Assembly (NCBI GenBank): GCA_963772955.1 | Contig: CAVYZF010000007.1 | Location: 248,001-312,000 of the forward strand | Direction: 5' to 3' | From: Gp6-AA40 sp963772955 | Lineage (GTDB): Bacteria; Acidobacteriota; Vicinamibacteria; Vicinamibacterales; UBA2999 | Length of the DNA: 64,000 bases | Part shown: in pieces, positions 49,204 to 56,753 of the stretch | Position numbering within the stretch: position 1 is the stretch's first letter | Layout: every line of letters begins with the position of its first letter | Program-made: the position numbers and the translations under genes | The notes under the pieces: model-generated | What the model saw: only the letters and a program-made list of their open reading frames with translations | What the model was told of the DNA's origin: nothing | The model's database searches: none

Positions 49204-50506
49204 CTATGACCGCGCGGAGCGTCCCCGTTTTCGGGCAATGAACTCCCTGATGCCTTCGATTCCGCGTGTATTGAGCACCTGTTCTGGGCCCACCCACCCT
49301 CGTCGCGCCGTGCCGATTCCGAAGCTCATCTGACGCGCCAGGGCATCCGCTCGATGGCAGTCGCTGTTGACGACCAGCGTCACTCCCGCGGCAGCCGCCT
49401 GCCTGGCAATGCGTCCGTCCATATCGAGATGTCCTGGCGCGCCGTCGATCTCCATTGCCGTGTTCGTCTGAACGGCTGCCCGAAACAGGCGATTGAAATC
49501 GAGCTCATATCCGTCCGAAAGGGCAGGGGAGCGGTTCGCCGGATGCGTGATGATGGTAACGAGCGGGTGCCACATCGCCTGCAGGTAGCGTTGAGTGAGC
49601 TGCGCACCATCATCGCCGGCGGCATTATGCAGCGACGCCAGAACAATGTCGAAGTCCGCGAGCGTGTCATCGTCGAAATCAAGAGAGCCATCGGACATGA
49701 TGTCGACTTCGACGCCGTGCAGGATCTCAATGCCAGGGACCTGCGATCGCACGGTGTGGATTTCTTTGCGTTGCAATGGGACTTCGAGTGCGAGCAACTT
49801 GCGCGACGCCCACGAGCGCTCGGAATGATCGGTGATCGCGATGTACCTGGTACTTGAGCTCGCGTGCGGTCCGCGCCATCTGCAGGATCGAGTCGCGGCC
49901 GTCGCTCCAGGTGCTGTGCATGTGGAGGTCGCCGCGGATGTGCCGCGTGTCGATCAACGACGGGAGAGTGCCACGCTCGAGAGCGCCGATTTCGTCCTCT
50001 CCCTCACGGAGCTCTGGAGGCACGTACGGAAGATCGAGCAGATGGTAGAGGGCCGCTTCATCAGGCACTGACGGTGTGGCGCTACCGAGCGTGTCGAGAC
50101 GGCCGTCGTTGAACGTCAGACCGCGGCTGGCGGCACGACGCCGGAGCCACGTGACATGCCGGCGCGTTCCTGTGTGCCACACCAGTGCCGCTCCGGCCAT
50201 GTCCGGGGGCGTGGTATGAACCTCCAGCAGTCCGCGATCGGTGATGAGGCGTACGGTGGTGGCGGAAGTCCCGAGGACCGATCGGACGACAGAGAGCCGA
50301 GCGAGACCGCTAAGCACCGTCTCTCGATGTGCATCGTCAACGATCGCGACCATCACCGTGCCGTCGACGGCCGGCGCACAGCGGCGGATCCCGTCGACAG
50401 GGATGATGTCCCTGGCTGGCAGGCCCGCCTGACGAGCGTCGCGAATGACCTGAGATGCGAGCGCATCCGCCCGGCCAAGCGGGATTTGTGATGTCTTCGG
50501 CGCCAT
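49204..50506 (-). pseudogene. PolX-like paralogue with degenerate palm and a frameshifted PHP domain
   Basis: ATG 50506 opens a frame with an inactive-looking nucleotidyltransferase region (about 1-200) and the PHP start 'GDLHMHSTWSDGRDSILQMA'. Near 49846 one extra G after 'ELKYQ' shifts the frame; the other frame resumes 'YIAITDHSERSWASRKLL' and continues through 'GVEVDIMSDGSLDFDDDTL' and 'LVVNSDCHRADALARQM' to the stop at 49204. The joined protein aligns along its length with the PolX at 36257-37978 but lacks the N-terminal helix-hairpin-helix part and the palm Asp pair. Real mutation or base-calling error cannot be told apart here. If intact it would be a PHP phosphoesterase. Confidence 0.75.
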
Positions 50507-50595
50507 CTGGTTTATCTCGATCTTAGGATCTTCTCGGCTCGAGCCGGCCGGACCGACGGTCAAGGGACGCCTGGTTTAGGATCGGCTCTGTGATC

Positions 50596-50991
50596 ATGGC
50601 CTTTCGGGAGCGCGGCTCAGGTGCGCGGCCGCCGGGCGGGAAGGCGTCCGCATCATTGGCGAATTCCGAGCCACGGGCAGAGGACGTGGCCACCATCACC
50701 GTGAGCAGGCAGTCGCCCGACGACGCCGGCATCCGGGAGATCTTCGTGTCCGTGGATTCGGAACAGATCGGAATCCTGAAGAACGGGGAAGCGGTGACCC
50801 ACGATCTGCCCGCGGGTCCGCATAAGATTCGTGTGCACAACACGCTGTTCTGGAAGACTCACGATCTCGTGCTGCAGCCGGGGGAGCACGCGCGGTTCAC
50901 AGCCGCGAACAGGGCAGGCTGGGGCAGCTTCGGGTTTCTGATGGTCCTGGGGGCGGCCCCGTTGTATCTCACACTCGAGCGCGAGAAATGA
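50596..50991 (+). CDS. Small protein with beta-rich domain and C-terminal membrane segment, unknown
   Basis: A 131-residue protein. After a Gly/Pro-rich N-terminus there is a beta-rich module ('IFVSVDSEQIGILKNGEAVT', 'DLPAGPHKIRVHNTLFWKTH', 'DLVLQPGEHARFTAANRAGW') that looks like a PEGA or carbohydrate-module-type sandwich, then a hydrophobic C-terminal segment ('FGFLMVLGAAPLYLTL'). No signal peptide. It stands alone between the PHP pseudogene and tRNA-Ala. The family is not recognised. Confidence 0.7.
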   Translation: MAFRERGSGARPPGGKASASLANSEPRAEDVATITVSRQSPDDAGIREIFVSVDSEQIGILKNGEAVTHDLPAGPHKIRVHNTLFWKTHDLVLQPGEHARFTAANRAGWGSFGFLMVLGAAPLYLTLEREK

Positions 50992-50992
50992 G

Positions 50993-51013
50993 GTAGAGCG
51001 TGCAGCCGCACGC
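50993..51013. repeat. Diverged GTAGAG hairpin (copy 5)
   Basis: Two bp after the stop of the 50596 gene: GTAGA followed by stem GCGTGC, loop AGCC, GCACGC. The lead word and position after a stop match the other copies; the arms differ and the loop lacks TTCA, so membership is tentative. Confidence 0.5.
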
Positions 51014-51105
51014 AGGCGGCGATTGCCGCTCCAAGTGCCAAGTGTTAGAGTACTCGGATGCGCGCCACGCGATGTGAGCGGGGTGCGTGAAGCACGAAAA
51101 ACAGT

Positions 51106-51179
<74 letters not shown>

Positions 51180-51181
<2 letters not shown>

Positions 51182-51210
51182 ACCTTCGCGCTCGTCACAG
51201 GCGAAGGTTG
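51180..51210 (+). terminator. Hairpin downstream of tRNA-Ala
   Basis: CAACCTTCGC (51180-51189) and GCGAAGGTTG (51201-51210) form a perfect 10-bp stem with an 11-nt loop. The first two bases belong to the tRNA CCA end. Only C-rich sequence follows, so it is not a classic U-tract terminator, but it could protect or end the tRNA precursor. Confidence 0.55.
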
Positions 51211-51306
51211 CCCCCGTAGCAAATTCCTACGTCGCTGTCGTCGTAAATCACCCGTTCCGACATCGTTGTACGTGCACCTGGGCGCATAACAGGGTGGTGC
51301 GACTGC

Positions 51307-51312
51307 TATACT
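51307..51312 (+). promoter_or_regulatory. Possible -10 box of pfkA
   Basis: TATACT at 51307-51312 would put the transcription start near 51319 and leave a leader of about 30 nt before ATG 51350. No good -35 is seen 16-18 bp upstream. The rest of 51211-51349 shows nothing recognisable. Confidence 0.4.
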
Positions 51313-51349
51313 TCAGGTGACTCGCCCTGCGACCCGCAACCCGCCGAAC

Positions 51350-52432
51350 ATGCCGAAGATAAAGAAAATTGGAGTCCTCACCGGAGGCGGCGACGCTCCC
51401 GGATTGAACGCGGTGATCCGCGCCGTTGTGAAGTCCGCGTACAACGCGGGAGTCGAGGTCATCGGCCTCGAGGACAGCTTCGACGGCCTCATCTACCCCG
51501 AGAAATCCAGGGTGCTTTTGCCTCGTGATGTGACCGGCGTCCTCCGCCTCGGCGGCACGATGCTCGGCACCGTCAATCGTGGCAACCCGTTCGCCGAGCC
51601 AATCGTGACGCCGGAAGGCACGTTCAACTACGCCGAGCGCGTCGTCGACATGTTCGGAAAGATGTCGCTCGATGCGCTCGTGTGTATCGGCGGCGACGGC
51701 ACGCTCGCGATCTCGTACGAGTTCTACAAGATGGGCATTCCGCTCGTATGCGTCCCGAAGACGATCGACAACGATATCGTCGGGACAACGAGCTGTTTCG
51801 GATTCGATACTGCGGTTGACTTCGCGACTGACGCGATCGATCGGCTCCATTCCACCGCCGAGGCGCACAAGCGGGTCATGGTCGTCGAGGTGATGGGGCG
51901 TAACGCAGGCTGGATCGCGCTGCACAGCGGCGTAGCGGGCGGGGCGGACGTTATTCTGATTCCCGAGATCCCATACGACGTCGACAAGGTCGCGGCCTGT
52001 ATCCGCGCTCGTGAGGCACATGGTGCCCGGTTCAGCATCGTTGTTGTCGCCGAAGGGGCGCTCCCGATTCACGGCTCCCGCTCGCTCATCGAAGAGGCGC
52101 ATGGTGGACATGCTGAGCGTCTCGGCGGCGCTGGCGCGCTCTGCGCGAAGCAACTGGAAGAGCGCGCGGGAAAAGAGACGCGGCACGTGGTGCTCGGACA
52201 CCTGCAGCGAGGCGGATCACCGACGGCTTTCGATCGAACCCTGGCGACCCGATTTGGCGGCAAGGCCGTGGAGCTACTGTTGCACGGGCAGTTCGGAAAG
52301 ATGGTCGCGAACCATCCTCCGGACCTGGTACCGATTCCGATCGGGGAAGTGGTTGGGAAGACGAAGACCGTTCCGCTCGACTACGACCTGTTGCTGACGG
52401 CGCGCGCCATCGGTGTGTCGTTCGGCGACTAG
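51350..52432 (+). CDS. pfkA: 6-phosphofructokinase, group III type
   Basis: A 360-residue phosphofructokinase. Motifs: 'IGVLTGGGDAPGLNAVIRAV', 'ALVCIGGDGTLAISYEF', 'VCVPKTIDNDIVGTTSCFGF' (catalytic Asp), 'MVVEVMGRNAGWIALHSG' and 'VVLGHLQRGGSPTAFDRTL'. At the two positions that track phosphoryl donor in this family it has Gly (GGDG) and Lys (PKTIDND), the pair seen in ATP-using actinobacterial enzymes, whereas PPi enzymes have GGDD with Lys. ATP use is thus likely. I chose ATG 51350. Its TAG shares CTAG with the convergent frr stop. Confidence 0.93.
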   Translation: MPKIKKIGVLTGGGDAPGLNAVIRAVVKSAYNAGVEVIGLEDSFDGLIYPEKSRVLLPRDVTGVLRLGGTMLGTVNRGNPFAEPIVTPEGTFNYAERVVDMFGKMSLDALVCIGGDGTLAISYEFYKMGIPLVCVPKTIDNDIVGTTSCFGFDTAVDFATDAIDRLHSTAEAHKRVMVVEVMGRNAGWIALHSGVAGGADVILIPEIPYDVDKVAACIRAREAHGARFSIVVVAEGALPIHGSRSLIEEAHGGHAERLGGAGALCAKQLEERAGKETRHVVLGHLQRGGSPTAFDRTLATRFGGKAVELLLHGQFGKMVANHPPDLVPIPIGEVVGKTKTVPLDYDLLLTARAIGVSFGD

Positions 52433-52998
52433 TGACCGAGCAGTTCTTGATCCTTCTTTTTCTGTAGATCGTCGATCAGCTTCACGTGCTCGTCGGTCGT
52501 CTTCTGGACCTGATCGAGTCCCTTCCGCTCATCGTCCTCAGAGATCGTGTGGTCTTTGAGCAGTTTCTTCAGCCGATCGTTGGCGTCGCGGCGCACCTGA
52601 CGGACGACGTTGCGTCCTTCTTCCGCCTGCTTGTGAGTGTGACGTGACAGCTCCTTGCGGCGCTCCTCGGTCAGCGCTGGAATGGGAATGCGTACGACCT
52701 TGCCGTCGTTTGCGGGGTTCAGTCCCAGATCCGACGCGCGAATGGCTTTTTCGATTGCGCCCATCACCTGCGGGTCGAACGGCTGAGCGATGATCAGCGC
52801 CGGCTCCGGCACCGAAAGCGTGGCGACCTGGTTGATAGGCACTCGCGTGCCGTAAGCCTCGACCTGAATACCATCGAGCAGGCTGACAGTGGCGCGCCCC
52901 GTGCGAATGTGCGCCATGTCCCGCCGCACGCGCTCAATGGCGGAATCCATCCGCGTCTTGACGTCGGTGAGCATGCCTTTCAGGTCTTTGAATTCCAT
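52429..52998 (-). CDS. frr: Ribosome recycling factor
   Basis: A 189-residue factor that splits post-termination ribosomes with EF-G. 'RRDMAHIRTGRATVSLLDGI', 'VEAYGTRVPINQVATLSVPE', 'IRASDLGLNPANDGKVVRIP' and 'IPALTEERRKELSRHTHKQA' are canonical. Last gene of rplM-rpsI-rpsB-tsf-pyrH-frr; its stop overlaps that of pfkA. Confidence 0.96.
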   Translation of the reverse strand: MEFKDLKGMLTDVKTRMDSAIERVRRDMAHIRTGRATVSLLDGIQVEAYGTRVPINQVATLSVPEPALIIAQPFDPQVMGAIEKAIRASDLGLNPANDGKVVRIPIPALTEERRKELSRHTHKQAEEGRNVVRQVRRDANDRLKKLLKDHTISEDDERKGLDQVQKTTDEHVKLIDDLQKKKDQELLGH

Positions 52999-53008
52999 AT
53001 CTCACTCA

Positions 53009-53105
53009 GTTGGTGGTTGGTGGTTCGTGGAGGGTGGATTGCGGTCATCGCTCATTCCGGATCGGCGCGGTGGATTATTACCACCAACCACTATCCACCA
53101 ACCAG
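53009..53105. repeat. G-rich/C-rich inverted spacer between pyrH and frr
   Basis: Left part 53009-53038 is GTTGGTGGTTGGTGG-type; right part 53077-53105 is its near complement (ACCACCAACCACTATCC and so on). The 38-bp centre is not repetitive. The left arm has six closely spaced GG pairs or triplets, so the plus strand could form a two-tier G-quadruplex, or the transcript a long hairpin. Confidence 0.75.
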
Positions 53106-53849
53106 CTAGGCAGATACTGTAGTGCCGATGGGCTCGCCCAGAACGACGCGGCCGATGTTGCCTGCCTGTCGCAGGTTGAAGACGACGATCGGCAGCTTGT
53201 TGTCCATGCAGAGCGAGATGGCCGTGGCGTCCATCACCTTCAGTTGCCGCTCGAGCACCTGCAGATACGAGATCTTCGTGTACTTCGTCGCGTTGGGATC
53301 GACCATCGGATCGGCCGTGTAGATGCCGTCGACCTTCGTGCCCTTCAGGATCACGTCGGCCTTGATCTCCATGGCGCGCAGCGCCGCAGCCGTATCGGTC
53401 GTGAAGTAGGGGCTGCCGGTACCTGCGGCGAAGATGACGACGCGGCCCTTCTCGAGGTGCCTGATGGCGCGTCGGCGGATGAACGGCTCGGCGACAGCGC
53501 GCATCTCGATGGCCGTGACGACACGCGTTACCACGCCGTGCTGCTCGAGCGCGTCCTGCAGGGCCAGCGCGTTGATGACCGTGGCGAGCATGCCCATGTA
53601 ATCGGCCGTCGCGCGGTCCATGCCGCGGGCGCTGGCGGCGATCCCGCGGAAGATGTTGCCACCCCCGATGACGATGGCGGTTTCGACGCCCAGCCGCTGG
53701 ATCGCTCCGACGTCCGCTGCGATCCGCGTAGCGACCACAGGATCGACACCGAACTGCTGCTCGCCCATCAGGGCCTCGCCGGACAGTTTCAGGAGCGCGC
53801 GTTTGTAGACAGGAGTTTGCGTGGCAGGGACAACGGCTTCAGAGGACAT
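53106..53849 (-). CDS. pyrH: UMP kinase
   Basis: A 247-residue amino-acid-kinase-fold enzyme that makes UDP from UMP. 'KRALLKLSGEALMGEQQFGV', 'TAIVIGGGNIFRGIAASARG', 'ADYMGMLATVINALALQDAL', 'FAAGTGSPYFTTDTAAALRA' and 'ILKGTKVDGIYTADP' are diagnostic. ATG 53849 is used; the open frame upstream runs through repeat spacer. TATAAT stands 9 nt before the start. Confidence 0.96.
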   Translation of the reverse strand: MSSEAVVPATQTPVYKRALLKLSGEALMGEQQFGVDPVVATRIAADVGAIQRLGVETAIVIGGGNIFRGIAASARGMDRATADYMGMLATVINALALQDALEQHGVVTRVVTAIEMRAVAEPFIRRRAIRHLEKGRVVIFAAGTGSPYFTTDTAAALRAMEIKADVILKGTKVDGIYTADPMVDPNATKYTKISYLQVLERQLKVMDATAISLCMDNKLPIVVFNLRQAGNIGRVVLGEPIGTTVSA

Positions 53850-53864
53850 CGACTTGCGATTATA
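53850..53864 (-). promoter_or_regulatory. Putative -10 box just before pyrH
   Basis: On the minus strand TATAAT (53864-53859) is followed by 9 nt and ATG 53849. No Shine-Dalgarno is present. An internal, nearly leaderless promoter for pyrH-frr is proposed; no -35 is recognisable because the upstream bases are spacer repeat. Confidence 0.5.
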
Positions 53865-53865
53865 G

Positions 53866-53955
53866 CTGGATGGCGGTGAGTGGATGGTGGATAGTGGTTG
53901 TTCAGGTTTCAAGGTTCGCATCGACCACGAACCACCAACCACCATCCACCAACCG
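53866..53955. repeat. G-rich/C-rich inverted spacer between tsf and pyrH
   Basis: Left part, about 53866-53904, is built of GGATGGTGGATAGTGG-type words; right part, 53923-53955, is CCACGAACCACCAACCACC-type, close to its reverse complement. It has the same words and layout as the spacer on the other side of pyrH. Confidence 0.75.
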
Positions 53956-53957
53956 GA

Positions 53958-54566
53958 TCAGGCCTCCGCGCCTTCGCCCATGCGGAAGCGGACGAACCGG
54001 CTGATCTGAATGTTCTCGCCGGTCTTGGCGCTCGCCTGCGCAACGATGTTCGAGACGGTCATGCTGCCATCGCGGATCGAGGGCTGATCGAGCAGCACGA
54101 ATTGCGAGTAGAAGCTTCCGAGCTTGCCCTCGATGATCTTCTCGAGCACGTTGGCCGGCTTGCCGGAGTTTTCCATCTGTGCGCGGTAGATCGACTTTTC
54201 CTTCTCGATGGCATCGGCTGGGACGTCCTCGCGCCGGACCCACTTCGGATCCGCGGCCGCGATGTGCATCGCGACTTCCTTGACGAGGTTGCTGAAGTCG
54301 TCGGTCCGTGCTACGAAATCCGACTCACAGTTGACCTCGACGAGGACGCCGATGCGGCCACCCATGTGGATGTAGCTGCCGATGACACCCTGGGCCGTCG
54401 CACGGCCGGCTCGCTTGGCCGCCTGTGCGAGACCGCGCTTCCTCAGCAGCGTCGTGGCCTCTTCCATGTTGCCGTTCGCCTCTGTGAGGGCTGCCTTGCA
54501 CTCCATCATCCCCGCGCCAGTCTGGTCGCGAAGTTGTTTCACCAATGCCGCTGTGATCTCTGCCAT
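53958..54566 (-). CDS. tsf: Elongation factor Ts (short form)
   Basis: A 202-residue EF-Tu nucleotide exchange factor. 'AEITAALVKQLRDQTGAGMM', 'ECKAALTEANGNMEEATTLL' and 'VNCESDFVARTDDFSNLV' are canonical. It is the short form with one core repeat, as in Thermus and cyanobacteria, against about 280 residues in E. coli. ATG 54566 lies after the rpsB terminator; the longer open frame upstream is read through the terminator and rejected. Confidence 0.95.
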   Translation of the reverse strand: MAEITAALVKQLRDQTGAGMMECKAALTEANGNMEEATTLLRKRGLAQAAKRAGRATAQGVIGSYIHMGGRIGVLVEVNCESDFVARTDDFSNLVKEVAMHIAAADPKWVRREDVPADAIEKEKSIYRAQMENSGKPANVLEKIIEGKLGSFYSQFVLLDQPSIRDGSMTVSNIVAQASAKTGENIQISRFVRFRMGEGAEA

Positions 54567-54584
54567 TGCTGTCTCCGACCGTAC

Positions 54585-54611
54585 AAAAAAACGCCGGCCT
54601 CGGGGCCGGCG
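54585..54611 (-). terminator. Intrinsic terminator/attenuator between rpsB and tsf
   Basis: On the minus strand: stem CGCCGGCC, loop CCGA, GGCCGGCG, then seven T (plus-strand A-run 54585-54591). It starts about 23 nt after the rpsB stop and ends 19 nt before tsf. It is the only classic Rho-independent terminator seen in the window and should lower tsf-pyrH-frr transcription relative to ribosomal proteins. Confidence 0.92.
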
Positions 54612-54633
54612 CCAGAACTCCGTTCTTCGGTTT

Positions 54634-55434
54634 CTAGGCCCCGGCTGTTGTAGGCGCGGTTTCGGCTCGGCGCTGCGGGCGCACCGCACGCGTGAGTCGA
54701 GCCGCTGAATCAGCGGCAGCGGCTTCTTCCGCACGAGCCGCATCTTCCTCAGCCATCTTCGATTCACGCAAGCCGCGACCGGCAACGACGGCGTCAGCGA
54801 TCTTTGACGCGAAGAGCCGGATCGCGCGTAGTGCGTCGTCATTGCCCGGTACGACGTAATCGACTTCGTCCGGATCGCAGTTGGTGTCGACCACACCGAT
54901 TACCGGAATTTTCAGCTTGCGCGCCTCGTCGACCGCAATCTTCTCCTTGCGCGTATCGACGACGAAGACGGCGTCGGGCAGGCGAGACATCTGCCGGATG
55001 CCCTCGAGGTTCTTCAGAAGCTTGCGCTTCTCCTTTTCATTGCGGGCGATCTCTTTCTTCGAGAGCGTGTCGTAACGGCCGTCAGTGACCATCGACTCGA
55101 GATCCCGGAGACGTCCGAGGCTGCGCTGAATGGTGGTGAAATTCGTCAGCAGTCCACCGAGCCATCGCTGATTGATGAAGTACATGCCGCACCGCTGCGC
55201 CTCTTCGGAAATGACGTCCTGTGCCTGGCGCTTGGTGCCGACGAAGAGGAGCGTGCGCCCCTCAGCAGCGAGGTTGGTGATGAACTCCTCAGCGTCGCGG
55301 AACTTCTTGACGGTCTTATTGAGGTTGATGATGTAGATACCGTTCCGCTCGCCGAAGATGTACTCCTTCATCTTCGGATTCCACCGTTTCGTCTGGTGAC
55401 CGAAGTGCACTCCGGCCTCCAGCAGATCCTTCAT
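54634..55434 (-). CDS. rpsB: 30S ribosomal protein S2
   Basis: A 266-residue protein. 'MKDLLEAGVHFGHQTKRWNP', 'TLLFVGTKRQAQDVISEEAQ', 'MYFINQRWLGGLLTNFTTIQ' and 'VIGVVDTNCDPDEVDYVVPG' are diagnostic. The C-terminus carries an extra Ala/Glu-rich tail of about 40 residues. ATG 55434 has GGGA 5 nt upstream. Confidence 0.96.
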   Translation of the reverse strand: MKDLLEAGVHFGHQTKRWNPKMKEYIFGERNGIYIINLNKTVKKFRDAEEFITNLAAEGRTLLFVGTKRQAQDVISEEAQRCGMYFINQRWLGGLLTNFTTIQRSLGRLRDLESMVTDGRYDTLSKKEIARNEKEKRKLLKNLEGIRQMSRLPDAVFVVDTRKEKIAVDEARKLKIPVIGVVDTNCDPDEVDYVVPGNDDALRAIRLFASKIADAVVAGRGLRESKMAEEDAARAEEAAAADSAARLTRAVRPQRRAETAPTTAGA

Positions 55435-55468
55435 CGCAATCCCGGGCAAGATCCCTCCCTCTTCCTGC

Positions 55469-55861
55469 TTAGCGCTTGCTGAACTGGAAGCGCTTGCGCG
55501 CGCCAGCCAAACCGTACTTCTTGCGTTCCTTGACTCGTGAATCGGACGTGAGCAGTCCGTCTTTCTTGAGCTGCTTCCGCAACTCGACGTTGAACTCGCA
55601 CAGCGCGCGCGCAATGCCGAGGCGCATCGCGCCAGCCTGGCCGTTCACACCGCCGCCGGCAACCGTGGCGAGGATGTCGAACTTCTCGCCGGTCTCGGTC
55701 AGCAGGAGCGGCCGGCGCACCTGGGTGCGCAGCGCGTCCGTCATGAAGAACTTGTCGAACTCGCGATGGTTGACGGTGATGGCTCCCTTGCCGGGGCGGA
55801 GGAAAACGCGTGCGGTCGATGTCTTGCGGCGGCCTGTGCCGTAGTATTCGATGCTTGCCAA
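55469..55861 (-). CDS. rpsI: 30S ribosomal protein S9
   Basis: A 130-residue protein. 'YYGTGRRKTSTARVFLRPGK', 'VAGGGVNGQAGAMRLGIARA' and the C-terminal 'KERKKYGLAGARKRFQFSKR' (SKR end reaching the P site) are canonical. It follows rplM by 1 bp. Confidence 0.97.
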   Translation of the reverse strand: MASIEYYGTGRRKTSTARVFLRPGKGAITVNHREFDKFFMTDALRTQVRRPLLLTETGEKFDILATVAGGGVNGQAGAMRLGIARALCEFNVELRKQLKKDGLLTSDSRVKERKKYGLAGARKRFQFSKR

Positions 55862-55862
55862 G

Positions 55863-56294
55863 CTATGCGACCTCGATCTTCTTCGGTTGCTGTGCCGTAT
55901 GAGGATGATCGGGACCGGCGTAGACCTTGAGCTTGCGGTACATCGCGTCTCCCATCTTGGTCTTCGGCAGCATGCCTCGGACCGCTTCCTCCACTAAACG
56001 AATCGGTCGGCGCTTTCGTACGTCGACCGCGCGCTCTTCGCGCAGGCCGCCTTCGAATCCGCTGTGCCGCCGATAGAGCTTGCTCTGTTCCTTCGCGCCC
56101 GTCAGCTTGACCGTGCCCGCATTGATGATGACGACGTGATCGCCCGTGTCGATGAAGGGCGTGTAAGACGCCTTGTGCTTACCCTGAAGTAGCCGGGCCG
56201 TCAGCGTGGCCACACGGCCCAGGACCTGACCTTGCGCATCAATGACGTGCCACTGGCTGTCGGCGCGTTTCGCGCTCGCGACAAACGTACGCAT
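55863..56294 (-). CDS. rplM: 50S ribosomal protein L13
   Basis: A 143-residue protein. 'ADSQWHVIDAQGQVLGRVAT', 'IDTGDHVVIINAGTVKLTGA' and 'AVRGMLPKTKMGDAMYRKLK' are canonical. ATG 56294 gives the usual N-terminus. First gene of the S9/L13-rpsB-tsf-pyrH-frr operon; a consensus promoter lies about 120 bp upstream. Confidence 0.96.
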   Translation of the reverse strand: MRTFVASAKRADSQWHVIDAQGQVLGRVATLTARLLQGKHKASYTPFIDTGDHVVIINAGTVKLTGAKEQSKLYRRHSGFEGGLREERAVDVRKRRPIRLVEEAVRGMLPKTKMGDAMYRKLKVYAGPDHPHTAQQPKKIEVA

Positions 56295-56417
56295 GAATTT
56301 AGGGATTCCTTCGCCCCGGCCAAACCGCATGGCAGAGGCTGGGTTGGTCCACGCTCTCGGTCCCGACTTCGGGCCGATGCCAACCAGCGCGGACGTGACC
56401 TACAACTGCAAACGCTA

Positions 56418-56447
56418 ATGATACGGACCGCTCTCATATCTTGTCAA
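56418..56447 (-). promoter_or_regulatory. Housekeeping promoter of the rplM operon
   Basis: Minus strand: TTGACA (56447-56442), 18-bp spacer, TATCAT (56423-56418). The leader to ATG 56294 would be about 115 nt, long enough for autogenous control by L13 or S9, although no specific site is recognised. Confidence 0.75.
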
Positions 56448-56691
56448 GCCACTCATGCGCAGGGACTTCGCCCGTCTTGTCTGCGAAGCCTCGAACCCTG
56501 CCGGTCCTTTGCAGTCCGGAACAATTCTGCCGATAACAACTTTGTCAAGTCACGCACCGACCAGCAGCCGTGACAGAAGTGTGATTCGCGCACCGTTTTG
56601 TCGTCAGGGGGGTTCGGAAAATCGCCACCTTCACGATGGGCGAATCGCGCAAATGGGCCGAAATAGGCCATAGAGCGAGTGGTCGAGGTCG

Positions 56692-56707
56692 TGGCACAGC
56701 CGTTGCG
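56692..56707 (+). promoter_or_regulatory. Sigma-54-type promoter of the pilMNOPQ operon
   Basis: TGGCACAGCCGTTGCG matches the -24/-12 consensus TGGCAC-N5-TTGC with GG and GC correctly 10 bp apart. It would start transcription near 56717, about 37 nt before ATG 56754. Sigma-54 controls pilin genes in several bacteria; here it would require an activator bound upstream, where the dyad at 56653 is a candidate. Confidence 0.65.
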
Positions 56708-56753
56708 CCCGTGACCGGGGATCTCGAAGTGAGGATGCGTTAGAGACCTGTTT

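Larger units (their letters stand above)
56295..56753. other. 459-bp divergent control region between rplM and pilM
   Basis: No gene. It holds the rplM promoter (56418-56447), a second minus-strand TTGACA further upstream (56547-56552), an imperfect dyad ATGGGCCGAAATAGGCCAT (56653-56671), and a sigma-54-like promoter before pilM (56692-56707). TTGTCAAG followed by a pyrimidine and CAC occurs twice (56441 and 56546). I see no RNA gene. Confidence 0.6.

Noticed and set aside
54567..54896. Longer EF-Ts starting upstream at 54896
   Set aside because: It would be translated through the intrinsic terminator and the end of rpsB; the canonical EF-Ts N-terminus starts at ATG 54566.
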